From assembly GCA_030679805.1 (NCBI GenBank), contig JAUXST010000444.1:1-9931 (forward strand): a DNA stretch of 9,931 bases, written 5' to 3'. The DNA is from Reyranella sp. (GTDB taxonomy: Bacteria; Pseudomonadota; Alphaproteobacteria; Reyranellales; Reyranellaceae). Each line of letters opens with the position of its first letter. Position 1 is the stretch's first letter. Below are positions 1-6,574 of the stretch, one piece after another. The notes beneath the pieces are model-generated. The model saw only the letters and a list, made by a program, of their open reading frames with translations, made no database searches and had not been told where the DNA came from. Made by a program: the position numbers and the translations under genes.

Positions 1-507
1 CATGATGTCGAGGTAGATGTCGAGCGCCGAGAACCGCTCGCCCAGGAACCATGGGCTGCCGGCTTCGCCCTCGATCTGAAGCCACAGCTTCTGGGCATAG
101 GCGTCGGTGGCGGCGCGGAACGGATCGCGCGCGGCATTGACTGAGACGAAGCGCGACGGATCGTCGGCATAGGTGAAGGTGGGATAGACATTGGCGACGA
201 TGAAGATCAGCCAGCGCAGGAACTTCGCGCGGTCCTTGGCGCCGGCCGCCGGCACGAGATCGTCGCGGCCGGTGATGTCGGCCAGCAGCAGCGTGATCGC
301 CGCACTCTCGCTCATGATGCTGCCGTCGGGCATCACCAGCGTCGGCACCTGGGCCAGCGGGTTGACCTTCTCCAGCTTGAGGCGGGCGTCCGGCGACTTG
401 AAGAGGTCGTCGACCGCTTCGTAGGTATAGGGCAGCCCGTACCAGACGAGCTGCGCCTCGACGATCGCCGAGCCCCAGCCGGGGCGGCCGTAGAGCTTGT
501 AGCTCAT
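1..507 (-). CDS. Glutathione S-transferase family protein (3' end beyond window)
   Basis: 169 codons are visible and the C-terminus lies outside the window. The N-terminal half (residues 1-80) reads as a thioredoxin-fold GST domain: it starts MSYKLYGRPG, has the cis-proline motif VPTL at 54-57, and has the glutathione gamma-glutamyl-binding Glu-Ser pair at 67-68. The second half begins the helical GST C-domain, with the hydrophobic-staple pattern S160-x-x-D163 in FLGERFSALD. Ser13 is a possible thiol-activating residue. GSTs conjugate or isomerise electrophiles with glutathione in the cytoplasm; the substrate cannot be told. The ATG lies only 10 bases after the stop of the upstream dehydrogenase, so it is probably the distal gene of the permease-dehydrogenase operon. 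Family assignment is firm; class and substrate are not. Confidence 0.9.
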   Translation of the reverse strand, partial: MSYKLYGRPGWGSAIVEAQLVWYGLPYTYEAVDDLFKSPDARLKLEKVNPLAQVPTLVMPDGSIMSESAAITLLLADITGRDDLVPAAGAKDRAKFLRWLIFIVANVYPTFTYADDPSRFVSVNAARDPFRAATDAYAQKLWLQIEGEAGSPWFLGERFSALDIYLDIM

Positions 508-517
508 CGCGTCACCG

Positions 518-1387
518 TCACGGCTTCTGCAGCGGCTGGATCAGGCTCGACGTGTCCCAGCGACCGCCGCCGCGCTCCTGGACGCGCTGATAGAACTGGT
601 CGACCAGCGCGACCACCGGCATCTGCGCGCTCCAGCGCTTGCCCTCGGCCATGGCGATGCCGAGATCCTTGCGCATCCAGTCGACGGCAAAGCCGTAGTC
701 GAACTTGCCGGCGATCATGTTCTGCCAGCGGTTCTCCATCTGCCAGCTCTGCGCCGCGCCCTTGGAGATGGCGGTCATCACCTTGTCCATGTCGAGGCCG
801 GCGCGCTGGCCGAGGTTCAGCGCCTCGGCGAGGCCCTGCACGATTCCCGCGATGCACATCTGGTTCATCATCTTGGTGATCTGGCCCGAACCCGGCGGGC
901 CGATCAAAGTCACCGCCTTGGAGAAGGCGTCGGCCACGGGCTTGGCCCTGTCGAATGGCGCCTGCTCGCCGCCGCACATCACGGTGAGCTGGCCGTTCTC
1001 GGCACCCGCCTGGCCGCCCGACACAGGCGCATCGATGAAGTCGACGCCGATCTTCTTCGCCGCTGCATGGAGTTCACGGGCGATGTCGGCCGAGGCCGTG
1101 GTGTTGTCGAACAGGATCGCGCCCTTCGCCACGCCGGCAAGGGCGCCGTCGTCGCCCAGCATCACCGCGCGCAGATGGTTGTCGTCGCCGACACAGGAGA
1201 ACACGATCTCCTGGCCGGCCGCGGCCTCCTTCGGCGTCTTCGCGGCCTTGCCCTTGTGTTTCTGCGTCCACGCCTCGGCCTTGGCGAAGGTACGATTGTA
1301 GACGGTCACGTCGTGGCCCTTGGCGGCCAGGTGCCCCGCCATCGGAAAACCCATCACGCCCAGACCCAGAAATGCCACCTTGGCCAT
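518..1387 (-). CDS. NAD(P)-dependent beta-hydroxyacid dehydrogenase (3-hydroxyisobutyrate dehydrogenase family)
   Basis: 289 residues, the usual length for this family. The N-terminus carries the Rossmann dinucleotide motif GLGVMGFPMAGHL (8-20). The substrate-binding signature DAPVSGG is at 119-125. The catalytic-lysine motif GSGQITKMMN places Lys172 and Asn175 in the expected positions, and a conserved KDL is at 240-242. Members oxidise 3-hydroxyisobutyrate, tartronate semialdehyde, beta-hydroxybutyrate analogues or succinic semialdehyde; the substrate cannot be fixed from sequence. The reading frame stays open far upstream, to about 2695, but the ATG at 1385-1387 is preferred. It is preceded by GGGAGAG about 4 bases away and begins exactly at the family N-terminus. 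It sits 47 bases after the permease stop and 10 bases before the GST, suggesting one operon. Confidence 0.95.
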   Translation of the reverse strand: MAKVAFLGLGVMGFPMAGHLAAKGHDVTVYNRTFAKAEAWTQKHKGKAAKTPKEAAAGQEIVFSCVGDDNHLRAVMLGDDGALAGVAKGAILFDNTTASADIARELHAAAKKIGVDFIDAPVSGGQAGAENGQLTVMCGGEQAPFDRAKPVADAFSKAVTLIGPPGSGQITKMMNQMCIAGIVQGLAEALNLGQRAGLDMDKVMTAISKGAAQSWQMENRWQNMIAGKFDYGFAVDWMRKDLGIAMAEGKRWSAQMPVVALVDQFYQRVQERGGGRWDTSSLIQPLQKP

Positions 1388-1434
1388 ATTTCTCTCCCGC
1401 ACTGTCGGTTTGCGGGCCGGATCATAGAGCCAAA

Positions 1435-2886
1435 TCAGGCCGATGCCAGCAGCACCAGAACGGCAGCGATTCCGGTCAGCAGCGGCGGCAGGGCAAGCGG
1501 CCAAGCACGCCGGTAGAGCACCGCGTCGGACGCCGACAACGCGAGGATCGCGGCCCCCATCGAGACGCGGATCGGCGACAGCATGGTGAGGTTGGTGCAG
1601 ACGCTGTTCTGGATGGCGGCGATCCAGGCCGGATCGACGGCGATGGCGCGGGCCAGCGCCGTCACCATCGGCATCAGCATGGCATTGGCGGCCGACCCGC
1701 CGCCCGTCAGGAAGCCGCCGACCGCCGCAAACAACGGCACGCTGGCGGCTGCATCGCGGCCGGCGACGGCGCGCAGCGCTTCCGCGATCGTCTGGGCCAT
1801 GCCGGAGCCGACATAGAACTCGGCCATCACGACGAACAGGAGCGTGACGGCGCAGGACCGCCAGGCGCCCTTGCCGGTCTCGGCCAGGACCTTGCCGAGC
1901 GACGCGCGGGCCAGCCACACGACGATCACGCCGATCGACACCAGCCAGAAGCCCGGCGCGTAGAGCGGCGCGAAGGCGGGCTGGTTCTCGAACGGCCGCA
2001 TCGCCCACAACGGCTTCAGGAAGTCGCGCAGCGGCGGCACCAGCCTCGTGGCGCAGAGGGCGAGGGTGAGCGCAACATAGGGCGCGTTGGCGTGCAGAGC
2101 CGACTTGAGCCGGGCCGCGTCGGGCCGCTCGTCGCGCCAGAAGCGCACGGCGAGCAGGAACGCCGTCGGCGCCGCGCCCGCGATCTCGACGTCGGTGTAG
2201 AGGTTGGCGAGCCAGACGAGACCGAGCAGCAGCGCCGTCCACAGCGCGTCGTCGAGCTTCTGCGTCGCCGTGGTGGCAAAGCCCGCCTCGCGCGCGAAGC
2301 GCCAGTAGAGCGCGAGGTACATTGCATGAATCGGGATCTGCAGCAGGGCCGACGACAGGCCGAGCTCGTTGGGCGTGAGGCCGGCCAGGGTGGCGCCCAC
2401 CGTCGTGCCGGTGGCCAGCGCCCCCCACGGCACCAGCGACTGGCTGTAGAGGCCCAGCAGCAGTGCCGACATTCCGCCCAGTCCCAGCCGGCGTAGTGCT
2501 GCGAGCGCGATGATGTAGCCCACGCCAAAACCCGTCACCGATTCGGCGAAGGGCGCCAGCAGGAAGCAGACCGCCCACAGCCGCCGCGGATTGGCCTCGA
2601 GCGTGGCGCCGTTGGCGCCCGCGCCGCGCGCCTGCTGGCAGCGGTAGAAGAACATGCCGGCGGCGATGATGGCGATGACATGCCAGGAGAGCCAAAGCCC
2701 GGCCGAGGTCTCGCGCAGGAAGAGGCTGGCGAGCGCCGCGCCGCCCTGCTGCTGGGTGACGATGACGGCCGAGGCGGCGAGCGTCGCGGCCAGGCCCGCG
2801 AGGCCCGCGACCAGGGCGCTGGCGCGGCCCGAAGCCAGCAGGCCGAGCACGATCAGGAGGGGCAGGAGGGCGAGGGTGGTCGTCAT
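1435..2886 (-). CDS. L-lactate permease (LctP)-family membrane transporter
   Basis: 483 residues, almost entirely hydrophobic helices, somewhat shorter than the ~550 of enterobacterial lactate permeases. Two family-like motifs are visible: FAESVTGFG at 113-121, corresponding to the FxEGxAGFG motif of LctP, and the glycine-rich GGFLTGGGSAAN at 390-401, corresponding to the second pore-loop motif. LctP proteins import lactate, glycolate or other 2-hydroxy-acids with protons across the inner membrane. The downstream dehydrogenase fits import and oxidation of a small hydroxy-acid, but that is inference. The ATG at 2884-2886 has only a weak Shine-Dalgarno and is the first gene of the leftward operon, divergent from the tRNA. 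It may belong to a poorly characterised LctP subfamily rather than being a true lactate permease. Confidence 0.85.
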   Translation of the reverse strand: MTTTLALLPLLIVLGLLASGRASALVAGLAGLAATLAASAVIVTQQQGGAALASLFLRETSAGLWLSWHVIAIIAAGMFFYRCQQARGAGANGATLEANPRRLWAVCFLLAPFAESVTGFGVGYIIALAALRRLGLGGMSALLLGLYSQSLVPWGALATGTTVGATLAGLTPNELGLSSALLQIPIHAMYLALYWRFAREAGFATTATQKLDDALWTALLLGLVWLANLYTDVEIAGAAPTAFLLAVRFWRDERPDAARLKSALHANAPYVALTLALCATRLVPPLRDFLKPLWAMRPFENQPAFAPLYAPGFWLVSIGVIVVWLARASLGKVLAETGKGAWRSCAVTLLFVVMAEFYVGSGMAQTIAEALRAVAGRDAAASVPLFAAVGGFLTGGGSAANAMLMPMVTALARAIAVDPAWIAAIQNSVCTNLTMLSPIRVSMGAAILALSASDAVLYRRAWPLALPPLLTGIAAVLVLLASA

Positions 2887-2967
2887 GGCGGGCTTCTATA
2901 GCCTGCCGACGCTGTACATGCTTCGGTCGCGGCCGAAGGGCGCCCGGATAGAGCCCGAAACGCCATC

Positions 2968-2996
2968 TTGCGCCGCCGCCGGCTTTCCCCTAAACC
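2968..2996 (+). promoter_or_regulatory. Candidate promoter of the tRNA-Thr gene
   Basis: TTGCGC (2968-2973) and TAAACC (2991-2996) are separated by 17 bases and end 9 bases before the mature tRNA 5' end, the distance expected for a tRNA promoter with a very short leader. Both hexamers deviate from consensus, so this is a plausible placement only. Confidence 0.4.
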
Positions 2997-3005
2997 CGCC
3001 GCCGT

Positions 3006-3081
3006 GCCCCGATAGCTCAGCTGGTAGAGCACGTCATTCGTAATGATGGGGTCGGCGGTTCGATTCCGTCTCGGGGCACCA
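3006..3081 (+). tRNA. tRNA-Thr (anticodon CGU), CCA encoded
   Basis: A full cloverleaf can be folded by eye. The acceptor stem GCCCCGA pairs with TCGGGGC. The D arm is GCTC-AGCTGGTA-GAGC. The anticodon stem CGTCA/TGATG (one G-U) encloses TTCGTAA. The T arm GGCGG/CCGTC encloses TTCGATT. The discriminator is A and CCA is genomically encoded at 3079-3081. The anticodon CGT is at 3039-3041 and reads ACG, so this is threonine. Its 3' half serves as the attachment site of the island that follows. The insertion kept the tRNA intact because the identical segment was supplied by the element. Confidence 0.97.
3058..3081 (+). repeat. Left attachment site (attL) inside tRNA-Thr
   Basis: The 18 bases 3058-3075 (GTTCGATTCCGTCTCGGG), covering the T loop and 3' acceptor strand, recur exactly at 9665-9682. 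CACCA follows in both copies, after one extra G here. This is where P4-type integrases commonly cross over. Confidence 0.85.
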
Positions 3082-3113
3082 TCACCTCTACTCACCAAAA
3101 CTCACCGATGCTC

Positions 3114-3141
3114 AAAGTGCCCGATAAACTGGGCACTTTTT
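3114..3141 (+). terminator. Intrinsic terminator after tRNA-Thr
   Basis: AAAGTGCCC (3114-3122) and GGGCACTTT (3131-3139) form a perfect 9-bp stem around an 8-base loop and run into a T tract (five Ts, 3137-3141). It lies 33 bases after the tRNA and should end its transcript before the integrase remnant. Confidence 0.85.
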
Positions 3142-3190
3142 GCGTTTCGGCTACTCACAGTGAGGAGGTAAGGCGCGCCACTTCTCAGAA

Positions 3191-3249
3191 CATTGAGGGT
3201 ACAATTGAGGGTACAGCTCTTTGACAGCAAAGGAGGCGTACCCTCAATG
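3191..3249 (+). repeat. Direct and inverted repeats in the integrase leader
   Basis: The 11-mer TTGAGGGTACA occurs at 3193-3203 and again at 3205-3215, a 12-base period. CATTGAGGGTAC (3191-3202) is perfectly inverted as GTACCCTCAATG (3238-3249), whose last three bases are the integrase ATG. The Shine-Dalgarno AAAGGAGG (3229-3236) lies in the loop between the arms. The arrangement suggests either integrase/excisionase arm-binding sites or an RNA hairpin controlling integrase translation. Confidence 0.7.
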
Positions 3250-3339
3250 CTTACACAGTTCGCCATCACGAACGCCAAGCCGAAAGCGAAACCCTACAAG
3301 CTCGCCGACCAGGGCGGCTTGTATGCAAGCCAAGCATAA
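3247..3339 (+). pseudogene. Truncated P4-type tyrosine integrase (DUF4102 N-terminus only)
   Basis: An excellent Shine-Dalgarno AAAGGAGG about 10 bases upstream precedes ATG at 3247. The product begins MLTQFAITNAKPKAKPYKLA and continues to GGLY at residues 23-26. This is the hallmark start of the N-terminal arm-binding domain (DUF4102) of P4/prophage-type tyrosine recombinases (NAKPKxKPYKLxDxGGLYL). After Tyr26 the similarity stops, four unrelated codons follow and TAA is reached at 3337-3339. Full-length relatives have about 400 residues, so over 90% of the gene, including the whole catalytic R-H-R-Y domain, is gone. A deletion junction near 3325 is inferred. The gene explains how the island came to sit beside the tRNA. 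Confidence 0.85.
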
Positions 3340-3373
3340 CGGCAGCGTTCGTCTGCATTTTCCTGCTGCCGTT
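3338..3373. repeat. Inverted repeat downstream of the hydroxylase gene
   Basis: AACGGCAGC (3338-3346) and GCTGCCGTT (3365-3373) are perfect 9-bp arms around an 18-base loop. It lies ~70 bases past the end of the leftward hydroxylase gene and could slow or end that transcript. There is no T tract after it on the minus strand, so it is not a classical intrinsic terminator. Confidence 0.35.
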
Positions 3374-3442
3374 GGTGCGGCGTCCGTTCCGCGCGGGCAA
3401 CACTGCGGCGGTACCCGATGTGTCGGCTTTTCCGGGGAGTCG

Positions 3443-4054
3443 CTACATATCAGGAGGTCGGTCTGCCGAGCCGAGCGCGTTGAACCGCAGAGGGCGTCCC
3501 CGTGGCACCAGATCGAATATCAGATGTATCCGCCAGTCATTTGAGCGGTTGAATGCTTCGTGAACGGCCTTGTTGTTGAAACACCAGAGTTCGCCTGGCT
3601 GGAATATGGCGGTCTCGCCACCGCTTTTCATCTCGCTTCCGCCGGGGCTTTGGATGACGAGGTGATAGCGGTCCCGAATTGCGTAGTATGCACCGTGATC
3701 GATGTGACGGAAGACGCGTCCCTGCGGCTTGAGCCGTACGATCATGGCCCGCGAAAGCTGCCCGCTCTCTTCCGCGGCAAATCGGTTCAGATACTCAGCA
3801 GTTCGAGAAAAGAGAGGCCAATTGTCCGTTTCGGCAATCTCTTGAGTATCGTCAAGTGCCAAGGATCGGTCGGCGGGTCGGACACCACGACGCAACGGGA
3901 TGTTGTTGGTTTCGGCTTGAGCCTTCACGGTCTGCTGCCGGACTTGACTAACATACCAAAGGCTTCGGTTCGCCCGTATCTCGGCAAGGATTGGGGCGAC
4001 GTCGATGGAAGTCGCGATGCGCCGAAATTGGGTCAGGCTTGCTGGATCAATCAC
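3443..4054 (-). CDS. Aspartyl/asparaginyl beta-hydroxylase-family protein (Fe(II)/2-oxoglutarate type)
   Basis: 203 residues, consistent with single-domain bacterial members of the Asp/Asn hydroxylase (Asp_Arg_Hydrox) family. The double-stranded beta-helix core spans about 100-183. It has HIDHGAYY (117-124) supplying H117 and D119, RYHLVI (129-134), GELWCFNN (154-161), H165 as the second metal His, and R175 with HLIFD (177-181) as the 2-oxoglutarate-binding strand. These positions fit a metal triad plus an arginine, assigned from family pattern. The family hydroxylates the beta-carbon of Asp or Asn in peptides or free amino acids; the substrate here is unknown. GTG at 4052-4054 is the chosen start, with GGAGAG seven bases upstream. 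It lies 57 bases after the fusion gene's stop, same strand, so the two are probably co-transcribed. The neighbouring RTX protein, dense in Asp and Asn, is a possible substrate (speculative). Confidence 0.8.
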   Translation of the reverse strand: MIDPASLTQFRRIATSIDVAPILAEIRANRSLWYVSQVRQQTVKAQAETNNIPLRRGVRPADRSLALDDTQEIAETDNWPLFSRTAEYLNRFAAEESGQLSRAMIVRLKPQGRVFRHIDHGAYYAIRDRYHLVIQSPGGSEMKSGGETAIFQPGELWCFNNKAVHEAFNRSNDWRIHLIFDLVPRGRPLRFNALGSADRPPDM

Positions 4055-4111
4055 AACTGCACTCTCCGAAGCAAGGAGACAGAATCAAACGGATCGGACC
4101 GGCTGCGAAGT

Positions 4112-6334
4112 TCATGGCGGCAGTGTTTCAATGTCGTAGCTGCCGTCCGGATTCTGCCGCAGTAAGTGAACGGTCCGGCCACGCAATGTCTCACGACGGA
4201 CCTTGTCGAGCATTGGCCGGCTGGCGCCAAAGGGTGCGATTACGTCGACGATCCAGAGCCGGTTCCCGCTGGTCCATTCCGTTGGTTTGGGAAGCGCCCC
4301 CTCCTTGCTGAAGCGCCGCTCGGCGCCTTCGCTCAGGCGGGCCCAGGTCACCATACCGATGGGTTGCAGGCCGTGGAGAAAGACGCGCGCTTGATTGGCC
4401 AGAAGCGCCGGCAAGATCCGCGCTTCGGCGTCGGCCTGAGACAGATCCCGATACCCATCGGTAAACATAAGCAGCATTGCCGCCGCGCCCAGCAGCCGGC
4501 GGCTCGGCATGGCGGCGAAGGGGCGGGAGACCGGCTGGCCGGTCGGCTCATTGATCCGAAAATAGACACCCTCGGCGCGCGCACCATCGATCACTGCCGC
4601 GGCAAACGGCAATGCCTTTGTGCGTGGCGCGGTGGTTGCCGGCGGTGCAGCCGACGGGACTCGCGGCCCGACCGTGTCGAACTGGAATGCGAACAGGCGG
4701 TTGCCGAAAGCCGGGACAACGAGAATGGAGCCGTCTGCGACGAGTATAGGGGGATTCAAGATGCGATCGGGCAGCTGGAGGACGTCTCGAATCGAGAGCG
4801 TGACCGGATCGATCCCGAACAACTTCCCGCCCGTGGTGCCGACATAGACGATGCCGTCGAGCAATGTGGGCGTGGCGAAGATCCTGGCACCAAGCGAGAA
4901 CGTCTTGATGACGCTGCCGTCGATAAGGTCGACGACGTACAGGGTCTTGTCCTGCGAACCAATATATGCCGCCTCACCGACAATGAGCGGCGTGGAATAG
5001 ACCGGTCCACCGGTCTTTACCACGGAGAGAGGTTGGCCGGTTGCAGCGGCCACGACATGGACGCTGTGGTCAAAGGAGCCGACCACGACGACTCCGAGCC
5101 TATCGGAAACGGCTGGAGCGGCCTTCAGCGCATTGTCTGTCCGATATTGCCACCGCAGGTCGCCCGTCAGCGTATCCAGGCACAGCAGCTCTCCACCATT
5201 GGTACCGATAAAGACCTGGCCTTGATCGGGTGACAGCGTCGGCGAACAATGGATGAATTCTGGAACGTGATGTTCCCAGACCTTGGCGCCCGTTGCCAGA
5301 TCGAGGGCGGCAACGCTTCCCTTAGCAGCGGGCGTCGCGTGCTCCAATCCGACAAGGACCAGACCATGACGGTGGGCGATGATTGGCGATGAGCCGACCC
5401 ACTCAGCCACATCTGCCCGCCAGACTTCATGGCCGGAAGCGGTGTCGAGGCAGTAGACGCTGCCATTGTAAGCGCCGAAGACGACGCGGTCGGCGCTGAG
5501 CGCCGGTGACGACCAGATACCCTTGCGGGACGTCGCCTCGGCGCGAAAGCTCCAAGCCTCCGTACCCGTTCTCGCATCGAGTGCCCGTAGTTCGCCGCCG
5601 TCGGTGCCGACATAGATCTTCTGGCCATCGTATGCTGGTGATGATCGGGGTGCGACGATGAAATGGTTCGCGTCCAAGGCGGCGCTCGACCAGAGTGGCT
5701 CGAAATGATGCGCCGGTATGCGGGGCGGATTGGCCGCGCCCGGCATGCCGAACCGGGCGGCATCGAGCAACGCCTCGACCTCGATTCCATGTCGCGCCCG
5801 CCATTTCTTCGACGCCGGGGCCTGGAAATCGACAACGACGAAAACTCGGGCGAGGCGCTTGCCGCGATCGGCCACGACGACCCGAACCTTCTCCAGGCTC
5901 TCCGAGCTATTGGTCAGATCGTCCACGGCGATGACGGGATCGTCGGTAATGTCACCCTCGACATCCAGCGCCAGGCCGCTTGTCTTGCGTTCCTTGCGGA
6001 CGATAAACGCATTCAGGGAAATTCCGCGTTGCTCGCCTTCCAGGACGATGGCCGAAAGGAGTGGAATACAGGCTGATTCCAGGCCACCGATCTGAAATGG
6101 CAGCGCTCCGGCAAAGCGCTCCCAGAACAATTGCGCGATGTAGGACAGGGCACGCCCATTGAGCAGAACGGGTCGCAGATCAACTAACCAAGTCTGCTCC
6201 CGTCCATTTGGAGAAACGATGCGCTGCTGGGCGGACGTTACGATGCTGCGTCGGCGGATGAAGGCCTCGAGGAAGGCGAGACGGTCATCGGCCGGGGCGA
6301 CAAGGGACGGCGATGCCGATTGTGGAGCAGTCAT
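4112..6334 (-). CDS. Three-domain fusion: OPRT-like phosphoribosyltransferase, PQQ-type beta-propeller, HlyC-like toxin acyltransferase domain
   Basis: 740 residues with no signal peptide, so presumably cytoplasmic. (1) Residues ~20-195 resemble type I orotate phosphoribosyltransferase: GGLESACIPL (83-92), the flexible-loop motif VRKERKTSG (112-120), and a PRPP-loop-like VIAVDDLTNSSES (134-146). (2) Residues ~225-555 hold about seven PQQ-type propeller blades of the IYVGTDGGELRALDARTG kind (240-257 onward), each ending in a tryptophan-containing strand or similar. No dehydrogenase active site is seen, so it is probably a binding scaffold. (3) After a Pro/Ala-rich linker (556-575), residues ~610-735 match HlyC, the lysine acyltransferase that activates RTX toxins: ILPALLANQ (640-648), IGMVTWARLSE (659-669), EWTSGNRLWIVDVIAPFG (686-703). 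The catalytic Asp is kept (D697), but Tyr628 stands where HlyC has its catalytic His23. The gene is co-oriented with the hydroxylase gene and divergent from the RTX gene. The Shine-Dalgarno before the ATG is weak. Domain calls come from motif memory; the combination is unusual and its function unknown. Confidence 0.85.
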   Translation of the reverse strand: MTAPQSASPSLVAPADDRLAFLEAFIRRRSIVTSAQQRIVSPNGREQTWLVDLRPVLLNGRALSYIAQLFWERFAGALPFQIGGLESACIPLLSAIVLEGEQRGISLNAFIVRKERKTSGLALDVEGDITDDPVIAVDDLTNSSESLEKVRVVVADRGKRLARVFVVVDFQAPASKKWRARHGIEVEALLDAARFGMPGAANPPRIPAHHFEPLWSSAALDANHFIVAPRSSPAYDGQKIYVGTDGGELRALDARTGTEAWSFRAEATSRKGIWSSPALSADRVVFGAYNGSVYCLDTASGHEVWRADVAEWVGSSPIIAHRHGLVLVGLEHATPAAKGSVAALDLATGAKVWEHHVPEFIHCSPTLSPDQGQVFIGTNGGELLCLDTLTGDLRWQYRTDNALKAAPAVSDRLGVVVVGSFDHSVHVVAAATGQPLSVVKTGGPVYSTPLIVGEAAYIGSQDKTLYVVDLIDGSVIKTFSLGARIFATPTLLDGIVYVGTTGGKLFGIDPVTLSIRDVLQLPDRILNPPILVADGSILVVPAFGNRLFAFQFDTVGPRVPSAAPPATTAPRTKALPFAAAVIDGARAEGVYFRINEPTGQPVSRPFAAMPSRRLLGAAAMLLMFTDGYRDLSQADAEARILPALLANQARVFLHGLQPIGMVTWARLSEGAERRFSKEGALPKPTEWTSGNRLWIVDVIAPFGASRPMLDKVRRETLRGRTVHLLRQNPDGSYDIETLPP

Positions 6335-6574
6335 GACAGCCCATTCTGCGGCGGCTCTATCCCGGATACCAGCCTGAGTTGTTGCAAGAGAGCGGTCACA
6401 CGCCCCAGGCCGATTTCTAAGAACTTCCTACGTTCGGGAGTTCATTCCGCCTCTCAACGTAAATTCGCATCCGACGTGTACGATGTTTTCATTCTAGATA
6501 TGCGTGTAGTGTATTTGCTGCCTCACGCGAGCTCCCGGTAGTGTCGATTTGGGGAAGAGGGAGCGCCATCTCAG
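6335..6574. promoter_or_regulatory. Divergent intergenic region between fusion gene and RTX gene
   Basis: 240 bases, AT-richer than the genes on either side, must hold the promoters of both the leftward fusion/hydroxylase pair and the rightward RTX gene. A dyad, GAACTTCC (6421-6428) and GGGAGTTC (6436-6443) with a 7-base spacer, pairs throughout if one G-U is allowed and is a candidate operator. GGGGAAGAGGGAG (6551-6563) is a purine-rich Shine-Dalgarno for the RTX ATG at 6575. I could not place confident -35/-10 pairs on either strand. Confidence 0.5.

Noticed and set aside
1372..2496. A 374-codon plus-strand open frame.
   Set aside because: It is antisense to the permease, with low-complexity Arg/Gly/Gln content typical of shadow frames in GC-rich DNA.
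1388..2695. A continuous minus-strand frame extending the dehydrogenase N-terminus by 436 residues.
   Set aside because: The extension is Arg/Ala-rich shadow translation over the LctP-family gene; the dehydrogenase starts at its family N-terminus with a good ribosome site at 1387.
3221..3544. A 107-codon plus-strand open frame over the integrase remnant and beyond.
   Set aside because: The real integrase start is in a different frame at 3247; this frame shows no family features and overlaps the end of the hydroxylase gene on the other strand.
4166..5233. A 355-codon plus-strand open frame.
   Set aside because: It is antisense to the propeller and HlyC-like domains, whose conserved motifs prove the minus strand is coding.
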